A DNA stretch of 64,000 bases, from NCBI GenBank assembly GCA_029851415.1, contig CM056742.1:190135344-190199343 (forward strand), given 5' to 3'. The stretch is from Eretmocerus hayati. Taxonomy: Eukaryota; Arthropoda; Insecta; Hymenoptera; Aphelinidae. How positions within the stretch are numbered: the first letter of the stretch is position 1; every line of letters starts with the position of its first letter. Shown here piece by piece: positions 1-11,800 of this stretch. Below the pieces are notes generated by a model, which made no database searches, was not told the origin of the DNA, and worked only from the letters and a program-made list of their open reading frames with translations. The translations under genes were made by a program, and so were the position numbers.

Positions 1-268
1 TAACTTCCACAAATTATCGTTGATGAACAATCATGACTATTAAGAAAGCTTCACAATTGATTGAGTGACTCTGGCGGACGTAGTAAAATCCACCAAGAGT
101 TGTTGTCATACATTTTATGGTTCTATAAAAACTCTCAACAATCATAATACGATCATCAACTGCTCCCGAAAATTCATCGGAGAGGGAACAGGTTATCACT
201 GGAAAAAATTTAGAGGAAAACTCAATTTTGACCTTGTTCATCCAAGATCTGCGACTACAGCAGATAAT
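1..268. other. Flanking sequence, no gene seen
   Basis: AT-rich sequence before the first foldback element. Short open frames on both strands have no recognisable product. Confidence 0.5.
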
Positions 269-3098
269 CCGGCGGTTGCGTAGGTTTCCGTAGGCTTTTG
301 GGTGTCCCCGAATAAACGAAGGTTTTTCCTACGTATTTTGATCCGCTGAATCCGAATTTCGATGGTGCGAAGTCGAAAAGTCATGCAATAATTTGTTATT
401 ACCAAATTATTATAAACAATCAAAAAGTTGCATAAATCGGTCCGGAAAATTTTTATTTTGTATTTTTTGAGCTTTTTTGAGTCGAAAAGGTCTCCCGACA
501 TTTTTCATGAAAACCCTTAGTTTTCCCACAAAAAATTCATAAAGTTTCCAAAAAGTCGAATTTCACGGTTTTGAGAGCTTGTAGCGTTGAGCCAAAGAAC
601 TTTTTTTGTCCTACCTTGGCTTAAATTGCTCCTTCAAGTGTCAACTTTACTTGGAAAAAGCTCAGAAGCCGGAAAAATGCAACTAGTCTTTTCAGCATCG
701 AGAAAACAAGTTGACCTGTTTTTCGCGGTCTCGGGTGGCTATCTCCAACCACCAATACACTGAGCTATATAGGCGGTCGTGCTCTTCCGGGTGTCCCCGG
801 ATGAACGAAAGCGTCCCCAAGTAGTCTCACCCGCTGAGTCCGAATTTTGATGTTGCAAAGTCGAAAAGTCATGCAATCATTTGTTATTAACAAGTTATTA
901 TAAACAATCAAAAAGTTGCATTTATCGATCCGATGAATTTTTTTGCCTATTTTCTGGGCTATTCTAAGCCAAAAAGGTCTCTGCATATTTTTCATCAAAA
1001 CCCTTAGTAACAATTCTGTGATAGGAGATTTACCTCCCACAAGCCAATCTTTCAGATCGCACATTTTACGTGCATTTTACGTAGTGTATGAACAGATTCA
1101 TTATTTGAGCCCACAAGGGAAACAACTAGATCCACTCAAATTCGGATACGTGGAGATAAATGGTATTATAATGCCCCAGAGAGCCGAGATTTTGATACCT
1201 CCTGCGAATGAATTGATCTCTAGTTGCCATGGGCATGAAGTATGTTCGAAATCAACTTGCGTATGTGTTGCTGCGAAAGCCGCGTGTTGTTCGATCTGTT
1301 CCTGCCATATGGGCGAAACATGTAAAAACAGATCTGTAGAAAAAAGTCTGTTGAGCGAAGTTTCCTTTTTCATTCACCGAATGCCTTCTACATTGGAGGT
1401 CGTGGGATGTTGTCACTGAAACATACACCTCTGGTCGAAAGTCTCAATACACCTGGAAATTTAGAACCGATGATCTTCAGAGATTTCCAGTCAAGGTACG
1501 AAAGTCTGCAAATTTTGGAGAGATTGTTGAATCTCTATGAGACTAATGACATCTTCAAGCCCATCAAAAGGCCTCTGAGATTCGATTTTGAACATCTCAC
1601 AAAATGGTTCTGGTTTCGAGATATAACTGATTCAGTGAGGGCGTTTTTCTCTCAAAAATCCCTTGATAATCCAAAAATGACGAGAAACAGCCCAGTTCAC
1701 GGTCGGTAAACTTCATCTCAATGGCTATCTCGATGTTGAATCGAACTTTCAAAGATATGAGGGTCAGATGATGCCCCAAGGTGGGCTGTTTATCAACATT
1801 GTTGGATTATCATGTATCCTTTTGAGAGGAAAACACCTGCAGATCAATCCGTCATATCTCAATATCAGAACCTTTGAAAGACGTTCAAAAACGGATCATA
1901 AAGGTCTTTTCATGGGCTTGAAGGTAAGATAAGTCTCATAGCGATCCAACAAATTTTCAAAATTTGTAGGCACTCGTACCTCCGGTGGAAAATTGAGAAA
2001 AAAGTCATTTCTCTGACTCATGTGTCTCTGGTATAGAATGCGGGACGGAAAATACAGAAAATAGATTTGAAAGTACTGATTGATATGAGCTACAAAGTGC
2101 GACACGCAGAGCTCTCTGCGATGAATAGATTCTGAGATATCCACTTCTGAACATCATCAGTTTGATTTCAAGATATATTGAGACTTTTGACCGGTGAGTA
2201 GTTATATAATCTTGATCTCGTTTTATTCATCAGAGGTATGGATTCACACAACCATCAACTGGAGCCACGGAAAATATCAGAATATTCGTTCGATCTCTGA
2301 GAGCCATACGCAATCGCAAAATTCCAATTTGTTCAAACTTTATGGATTTTCTGCAGCAAAACTGAGGGATTTCATGAAAAATATGCAGAGACCTATTCGG
2401 CTTAGAATAGCCCAAAAATTGGCAAAAAATTCATCGAATCGATAAATGCAACTTTTTGATTGTTTATAATAATTTGTTAATAACAAATGATTGCATGACT
2501 TGTCGACTTTGCAACATCAAAAAATTCGGACTCAGCGGGTGAAAATACTTGGGAAAGCTTTCGTTCATCTGAGGACACCCCGAAGAGCACGACCGCCTAT
2601 ATGGCTCAGTGTATTGGTGGTTGGAGATAGCAACTCGAGACAGCGAAAAACAGGTCAACTTATTTTCGATGCTGAAAAGACCAGTTGCATTTTCCCGGCT
2701 TCTGAGCTTTTTCCAAGTAAAGTTGACACTTAAAGGAGCAATTTAAGCCAAGGTGGGACAAAAAAAAATTTCTGGCTCAACGCTACAAGCTCTCAAAAAT
2801 CGTGAAATTCGACTTTTTGGAAACTTTATGAATTTTTTGTGGGAAAACTAAGGGTTTGAATGAAAAATGTCAAGAGACCTTTTCAACTCAAAATAGCTCA
2901 AAAAATACGAAAAAGATTTTTCCGGACCGATTTATGCAACTTTTCGATTGTTTAAAATAATTTGTTAATAACAAATTATTGCATGAATTTTCGACTTCGC
3001 ACCACCGAAATTCGGATTCAGCGCGTGAAAATACGTAGGAAAAACCTTCGTTCATTCGGGGACACCCAAAAGCCTACGGAAACCTACGCAGCCGCCGG
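269..3098. mobile_element. Large foldback element, 2.83 kb, with internal sub-repeats
   Basis: The ends are inverted repeats starting CCGGCGG and containing GCGTAGGTTTCCGTAGG. The left arm (269-1008) pairs with the right arm (2352-3098). The core, such as 1490-1600 against 1890-1990, is also inverted but more diverged, so nearly the whole unit is palindromic. Each arm repeats a block of about 110 bp in direct orientation (about 340-450 and 830-940 on the left) containing TCGAAAAGTCATGCAAT and AAACAATCAAAAAGTTGCAT. No transposase was recognised in any frame and no clear target duplication was seen. Inferred to be a non-autonomous DNA transposon. Confidence 0.75.
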
Positions 3099-3956
3099 AC
3101 TAAGAAGCCAAGGTGCTCGTGATGAAAAATCCGGCGATACAACCGATGAGACGATTTTTCGGAAGACAATCCGGAGAAGATCTGAGTTTTTTCGTTACAA
3201 CACAATTTAACGTTCCAAATTCATTACGATTCGAGAACCGGAAGACAGTTCATCAACAATGGAAGACTTGATCGTATCCATAGCATTATACAACGATAAA
3301 AATTGAGGACTACAATTAGAAGAGTATACAAGTTTTAGTGATTATCAATGGAAAAAACTGCAAACTATACTTTCTTTCATAAGGCTGGTGCATAACATGC
3401 AAATCTACGAAAAGAACTCGAGCAAAAAACGAACAATTCCTGCCTGAAGTCACGGACAAGTTCAAGCCATCATCGGCTATTACTTCGATGACTCAGATCA
3501 TAACTATATGTATAGACGTACTAAGCGCACTCCAAATGCTGGAGGACGAATCTCTGATAAGCGAAACCCGGGTGGATTGATGGAGTTGGATCTAAATATG
3601 TGTAAATCTTACAATTTACTTCGATCTCGACTGTACAATATTGAAGAATATTTGCGGATCTGGAATGTCCACGTACAGAGGTTGGTATCAATTGATTCAC
3701 GGTTACAAAAAAATTTTCGAAAATAAAAAATAATATCGATCCAATACGAATCTTGCATATTCGATTCAATGTCGCGTATCAAAGACAGTTTACTCTTAGA
3801 TGGTGCAATTCATGACATCCTGCTAATTCGCGACAAAATCGTTACAGAAGCATGAGTTTTAATTCTTTTCAAATTTCAAAAAATTAAAAATGAGACACAT
3901 TCATGAAAGGACCAAATCGCGACCATGACCAATCGATTGAAACAGTTAAATAGACA
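3099..3956. other. Sequence downstream of deltex, likely 3'UTR and spacer
   Basis: Lies between the foldback element and the deltex stop codon. Part of it should be deltex 3'UTR because transcription runs leftward. No clear polyadenylation signal on the minus strand and no other gene could be identified. Confidence 0.4.
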
Positions 3957-5882
3957 TCAATGAAGCTCTTGATATAATGGAACAGAAGCATACCCATCGG
4001 TCACGCCATGCGCAGCCAACTCTGAAAGCGTACGGTCAAGGTACGTGACATCAGGATATCCATAACCAGAAGTGGATGGACCTAATTCCGTTTTATGATG
4101 AATTCCATTCCAAGTGACGACATCTTCACGGCCCGTTGTGACGGATCTTCCAATAGTGAAGACTAGCCTTCGGTCAAAGGCTATTTGGAGCAGTCTCAAG
4201 ACTCGCCTACCCAGTTCAGTATCAGGCAAGTAACATACCCGGGGAAAGCCAACGGCGTAGTACGTCTGACCGGGGTGGGGATGTTCAGGTCCCTGAATCC
4301 CTGATGGGATGCTGCAAGAATTATAATTCGATTTCGTACAACGTTTGAAACTGTAATACATGATTCATGTTTCACGAGATACGTGTATTTTATTGTATCG
4401 AAATCAAATCAGAGAAAAATACAATGAAACTTACTCATAAGTTATCTGAATCGTCTTCGTATTGGGGAAACCTGGAAGTGACCTCGGTAGTCTCGTCCAA
4501 TTCATTGAGCCTGATGGCTGGTTGCCTCTTTTTTCACCGTAAATCATTCGGCATACTGGACACTGGATATACATAAGAAGCTGTTGTGAGCTCAACATCG
4601 CATTCAAACAAGCCAAATGTAATCTATGCCTGCATCGAATTAGTTCAACAGTCAATGGTTCCGGTGTACCTAAACACACTGGACAAGAATCCGTCCCATC
4701 GCTTTCTACGACCTTGACATATTGTGATATGACGTCGGAAGCTGCATCTACTCCTGGAAAAATCCAATCTCGTTAGTCAATACCGCCTATTTTCAAGAAA
4801 TTTTATTGCTCCAAGTGGTAGGTACTTACCAACTACTGAATCTTTGAAAGCATCATCACTCCCCATACTACTGTCTAAGAGGTCTACTGGATTTTCATGA
4901 CTCAAATATGTCGAGACTGTATCAACACTGGGTCGCCGGCCACTTTTGGTACTACTTGAATCAGCATCCAATACAGTGTCCCACGTTGTCCTCTTCTGCG
5001 TATTAGGTACCGAGTTCTTGGAATTATTATTGTCTATGGCATGTTTATTACTAAAAATATTAAAATTGCTCAAAATGACGCGAGCGATATTAGATGGTCC
5101 ATTATCACCATTTTTGTTCTGAAAAGTTGAAAATATGACACCATTATGTTTTCAGTGGGCAGAAACTGGTAAGAAATGAACAATTCGGCATTACCTTTTT
5201 ACTATTTTTCTTAGAGGTATTGCTTGACCCCTTCTTCAAAGTTGATTTGGAGTTATTCAAAGAGCTGACACCCATGGGAATGGGTTTTCGAGTAGTGTTG
5301 TTCTGTAGTTCTTCAAGAGTTATCTTCACTAAAGGATAAGGTGCCTGTTGGATGCGTCTAATAGGTCTCACATAGCCAGTGCAACATCGTACTTGAGTTA
5401 AGTTACAGAAGTTTATTATGTATGGAAATCCAAGGTATGTCTTGGACACATCAATGGTTTTGTCACCCTACAAAATACAATAGTTTCAATGATGTAATTA
5501 TCATGATGCATCAGAACATTGCTAGTTGCAGCTAAAAGAACAAAATTATTACTCTCAAACCTAGCTGAACTTCTAATTGGATTGTTAGAATTCAAAGAAA
5601 CAGATATGAGCTCTCAATGATATGACAGAGAAATGGAAGCGAATAAGATATTTTGAATTTTTTTGGCACATAATAACATGGAAACTCACTCTAGCCCATG
5701 CTTCTTCAATCAAACATTGCACTTCCATGTCATAAGTGTGCCAGTCCTCTGTATCACCAGCCCACTCCCATTTGGCACCTTTGCCAGCTGGAGATCCAGG
5801 TACATAAAACATGCGTCTAACTCCATGTGATTCATCTCCATCTTCGGTGCACTGATTCATGGTCTTGAGATTGATGTAATAC
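3957..5882 (-). CDS. dx: deltex coding exons 2-6 cluster
   Basis: Five exons packed in 1.9 kb with short introns. Exon 2 (5882-5690) is the end of WWE1 and start of WWE2, exon 3 (5467-5195) the rest of WWE2 and a Ser/Lys/Asn-rich linker, exon 4 (5118-4830) a low-complexity linker, exon 5 (4753-4435) the RING, and exon 6 (4311-3957) the DTC domain and stop TGA. Donors are GTGAGT, GTAATG, GTAAGT and GTAAGT. The acceptor of exon 2 is CCTCCCGCAG. Confidence 0.95.
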
Positions 5883-8800
5883 CTGCGGGAGGAGATGAGT
5901 TTCCATATCATATTCCACAAAATAGCAGTGTGTGAAATTCTGTCAGTGGTGAATAATTACATCTGACAAAATTAGAGTCAAAGCAAAGACGAGTAGATCC
6001 AGGTCATATGTTGTATGTTTTGCATGATTTTTCTTCATCTCTGACCGATTATAGCCATGAACATGTTTGGAATACAGAATATACAAGGCATCATTGCAAA
6101 AGAGGAGGCAAAGTGAGAGAGGAGGAAACCATACAACATCATCAATTTTGGAATTCCAAGGTGTCATGGTCACTTGTGGATGTATCGAGTTTCAAACAAG
6201 CAGGATGAGATCAAATAGCAGCCACAGAGGTATTTGAGAAATTTGAAGAGATATCACGGTGTTGTCAGCACTTGGATTAAGAGGATTTTGCCCAAATACC
6301 TATCAGTACCAAGCACATATGACTGCTTATGACCATGCATGCGCCAGTGCGATTATAGCCCTAATAAGGACAATGGAGTGGATTGGTCAAGCGAATATAT
6401 ATATATATATAGGCATGACACGGAGCTCATACGCTTGCATGTGAGACGAGGCAGTATGAACGGGAGAGGGCATCGAAAGCGAAGGTCACAGGTGTATCCA
6501 TCAATCCATGGAAATGCTCCGAAAATCCACCTGCTAGACCTAGCGTCTGCTCGAGTTTGGACAGCATAGGTAACACGACACAGGTGCCATACCTAATATC
6601 ATGCATCGGAGCAACAGGTTTCTGATCCGCGAGCAGGATTAGACATCTTTCCATCCAGTGTCGGGCGAAAAATATTTCACGCGTGAAACATGACAACTTC
6701 AGAGCGTACTATTGTGAAACTCGCTTGAAACTCGCTAACACCAGTGCGTCGGGCGCCGAAACTATCGAGCAGACGACGAGATAAGATAATCTGCCCGTCA
6801 TCTGATGGATCGAGTGTTTACTTTTAGGAATATCGCAGTATTTATGAGCCAGTGTCAGCAAATAACCCCTCTCGATCGGCGTGCACAAAGTTTTTTTGTG
6901 CAACAATTTTGTGATGGTTTATGTGTTTCACTTTATAGGATGCAGAAAATCCTGCATACATTATATTCGCGCAACCTCGATCTACGGTGGTTTTCTGGTT
7001 GGATATGTCAAGCAGATCTCACAGAAAATACACCCTAATCAATTTTCCTACTTTCCAAAAGAATTAGTGAATAGTGCTGAACCAAGTGGAGAAGAGATGA
7101 TTCTTTTTATTCTTCGCCAGCGGTGTGTGAGCTTGATTATACTTATAGACAGGAATCAACATTTTTCTTGGTCTGTGAGAATTCACTAACAGCAGTTTCT
7201 ATTGTTGTCTGAGTGATGAATGTCATTCCAAGAGAAACTGTGTCTTGCATCTTTTGTCATTAACTTTGAGTTTTCTCCTCAATGATTATCGGCTACGCCT
7301 TGCAGCGGAAAGCTTGAATCGTTGCAGGGAAAAGCACTGACAGACTTTTCGTGGAGTAGAGTGTGATAAAACAATCTATGTCATAACTATTGTCATAACA
7401 CATGAAGCCGCCCTAAATGTTAGGACAGATTTAGGGTGGCTTTATGCATTCCAACTGCTGAATCATTTGTACTCATGAAAAACTCGCTAGCCTTTTCTCC
7501 ATGAAGATCATCAGGCCTGATGATTACTGACATTCAACAGTCATTATCAGCATCATGCTTTCATCTAAAAGAGTCTTGTAGAATTGTGATAAGATTTGAA
7601 GACCAAAATTCATGTAGTGCTCTCTCGTGAGCTTCTCCGGGCTGATTGAGATAAGGAAATAGGATGATTTGTGCAGGAGCATTGGCGAAGAAATAGAAAT
7701 GAATGGAGCTCATTTGATAAAACCAATGTGCAACAGAGGCTCTTCTGCATACTATTTGACGATTGTGTGTGACTCAATACAAGACTTTTGGTTGGCTGAT
7801 ATCGCATGACTTAGGGATAGTTTGTGATCAAGCGTGGGTGATCAGTTTGTTCTTCACTTATCTATTTACACTCTGCAGCACTTTTCACATCAATACTTGA
7901 CCAAGTATGAAGATCTTTCTTTATTTCAAAACGACAAGAAAATATTGCCAGATATTGAAGTAATCTTGTGCTGGTCTTGAAATAAATTTGGATGATTTGA
8001 CATCCCAATGAAAGTCTGTTGTGCAATAGCTGTTCAAGACATGAAATGTAGTCAGAAGTGAGAATTGGAATATTGTGCTACACAAAATTAAAATGGTGAA
8101 CATAAATGGTTCACTGAATGCTTTTGGTGTAAGGAAGCTATTGGAACACCGTACCACTAAAGTATATCAAACTATTCCTGTTGTTCTGAGCTGACTATAT
8201 TGACCAATCGACATTCAATTGCTCATTCGAGCAATTGAATGTCGATTGGTCAATATACACATGATTTGAGTCATGAGTGTGTCAGTTGGGATTCATACTC
8301 TGTCAAGAACTTCACAGTCTTGTTTAACAAGGTTTACTTTCTAATTGAAGTCCTCAAGGATCTTTCTCTATGGGAAAGGGATAGGATTCTGAGGTGTTTG
8401 ATTCATGGAGAATGGAATGATGATCTTAATTTGTCATTACTTGCCTGTGAGATTGACCTTTGCCACAACATGACTCAAAACTGCAGATTTTCATTCACCA
8501 CATGAATATTTCTCAATGTGTCGTGATTTCATGATTTTCAAGGAGTATATTTATGCTCCAGTATATCATAATTGATAGATTTTGGGATATGAAAAGCTTG
8601 CTTGAATTCTACGTAGCTGCTTTCTGAGAAAGAAAAGTTTGATCCTTGAGAATATAAAGGCAATCACTGAGCGAAAGATGAGTGCGTTCGTGTCAAATTC
8701 GAATGGTTTCTGCAATCATTTTTCAAAAATTCCCATACTACTTTTCTCGGTTTGTGGCAATATGTTTCTACAGCTTTTGGGTCCAAGAAATTTTTCTGTC

Positions 8801-11800
8801 TAAAATAGGCCTGTAGAAAAGATTTCATCGAAAAATCTCAAATTGAGACTACCATATTTCAATCAGAGAAGGAATCAATCCTGAAAACCGGGAAGGCAAG
8901 CAAACCCCCATATTCCCGGATGTTTTGGCTCAATATTCTCCGAGGTGAAAAATCAAACCCAAAACCTAGGAAGGCAATTAAACCCCCAAATAACCGGATG
9001 CTCAGGCCGAGAATTCTGCGAGGTGAAAAAATCAACCCCAAAATTTAGGAAAGCAAAAAATCTCCCAAATAACCGGATGCTCGGACCAAAAATACTGTCG
9101 GGGCAAGAATCGATCCCAGAACCTAGGAAGATAATCAAACTTCCAAATAACCAGATGCTTGGACCAAGAATACTGTAGGAAGAAAATCAACTTCAAAGCC
9201 GAAGAAAGCAATTAAACTCCCGAATCACTGGATGCTCGGATCCAAAATTCTGTCGGAGGAATAGTCGATCCCAAAACCCAGGTTGGCAATTGAATCCATT
9301 AAAGCCCGAATGTGCATTCGGGAAAACATTCTGAAAGAGTCAAGTCCATAACTCATAAGAGCCCCTGAATCTTTTTGCATTGAAAAATCTTCAAATCAAT
9401 CAAATAACTTCCATCCTTTGAAGCTTGAAAAGAAACTCGATCATTTGTAGCCTTCGGGAAATTTTACAATGCATGTATTCGAAGGAGTGTGAATAAAGAG
9501 TAACGAAATCAAGAATACGATCCAGAATGACCCATAAGGGCGACAGATACCATTCATAAATCATGAATCTCGCGCATCCGCACTGATTCGATGATATCTC
9601 TGCTTCCCTTTTATATAGGTCTGCAGAGACGTTTGAAAAAACATTCTGAATAAACTCCTTGATTTATGCGATCTAAATCTTCTTTGTAAGTCTCTTTGTG
9701 TTCTAAAACCGATGGTAAAAATTGAGGAGAATTTCACTCTAGTCAGAACGTTACCACTCCTAAAAAAAACTTTCATATCATAGAAACTCGATACAGCATC
9801 TTGTAGGTCTTTGCAACACCTTCAAAATACTCCAAATCGTCCAAATTATCGGTTTCTCCTCCTATTCAATTATAACTCTACTGTTTTGTGAATAATTATT
9901 TTACTATGAACAGCAGGAGGAACCGATACTTTCGATGTTTCTGAATTTTCAACTGCATCCTGGAGTAGAAACACAGAATTCAATGCCTTCAAAATATTCT
10001 TTCGAAGTCTCTCTATGACCTTGCTGGTCCAAAATGAAACTGTTCTATCCTAATTGAAATTTGTTCCAGTTTTTGGTTTTCAGATAGTGTTGAGAAACAG
10101 ATATGTGATCAAGAGGCGCAATAGCGCCTCGCTGGCGAGTATGAGCAGACAAAAAATCGAGCACGGCGCTGTGCCGTATATACTTTGAATTGGGGGTTTT
10201 CCAACCTCACACATTTTTCTCATCTTACTTATTTCAACCACCCGGGTGCACAAACATCTCCTGCCTCTCTATTCAGGGCTGTTTTAATACGGACTCACTG
10301 CTGGTGTCATCAATTTTCCGATTCTGACCACTGGGACTTTTATTTCGCTTCGCCAATTTTCACCACCTCAAAAAAATTATCCGATCGATTTTTTTAGACC
10401 TCGAATGCAGCTTCGATTTGTTTAGACCTAGAACGTACAACTTCGATTCGAGAGCTGTCGACGAGCGAGTGAAGAGAGAGGAGAGAGAGCAACAGAGAGA
10501 AGATCCGTCTGCTTTGTTTACATCGCCATGCATCGCGGTGCCGCACACTCAATTAGTGCATGCATTATCTTGTTTGGACAAAATAGATGCAAAATGTGTA
10601 TGTTTTTATGGAAAAAGGATCTATTGAGAGTTTGAGAGTAAGGTATTCTTAAATGCGGCATATTGTGAAAACCTGTGCAAGATGTATGCTGGGATTCTTT
10701 GCCCCATCAAATTAGGAGTTTATATAGATGCAACTTTGAAGTCTTGCATGTGATGCAGTACTAAATGTCTTCAGTCTTCAGAAGAATGAGTAAGCATTTG
10801 CCAAGTACATGAGAATATGGCTTTGTGGTCCAATAAGTCACTTCATCTGCGTTAATACTTGTGATATTGCTTTCCATGTTTTTTTTTTCTAAACATTGAG
10901 TCAAAAGTTGGATGGGAAGTTTCAGTAATTGATCATATGTTATTACATGCATACACTGAATAATCTAAATGAATACAGATTGAGCGGGCATTATTTTACT
11001 CTTGGTCTACTGATATTACAATCAAGAGTCGATATCGCTGTGAGGACCAGACAATACATTTCATTATTTTGACTGCTTCTGAGCTGATTTATGAGTTCTA
11101 TTCGTTGGTGTCATCAAGTAAGAAGTTTGAGAGCTGGTATGTGACAAGAAATATTGGCAAGTGGTCAAACGCTCTTGATAGAACTACCACATACTTCCAC
11201 AATTCCAGATTAATATCTCTTTCATCGTCACAATCATACATGTAACTCATGGATCCATGTAGTACTACTAAAAAGTTCTAGCAGAGTTATTGCTGCTCCA
11301 AGAAAGTTTGAAATCATGTGTTGTAACTCATGAGTTGAGATGCGACGTGAAGAAGATATTTAAGCGCTCCATAAAATGGGAATTGGAATTTCTCGACACT
11401 ATAGCGGTTGAAGCTTGAAAGTGTGCTCACAACTTTTGACTATCAGTGAATCGAATATTTATGTAGGGTAGCCAAACCTATATCACTCAAATTATCTTGT
11501 GACTAAAGTTGACTTGGAGCAGCTTCGGCTCCTCTTGTACTATTCCTTAATACTCTTCCACTCCAAATATTGATATCAAGTTTGTAACCAGGGATATGCT
11601 AATTTCCTGGTTCTAAAACATATCCTGAACAATGAGGAATGAGGAGATTCCTAATCACAATCATAACATCCCAACTTTTTCTCTGAATAAAGAATGTCTA
11701 ATACTGCTCAAGCATTGATTTTATGATTATGATAAGGAAATTTTCTAAATTCTTATAAATGAGGTGAGTCCTAGAATAAGATAAAGAGCAATGTCTCGTT

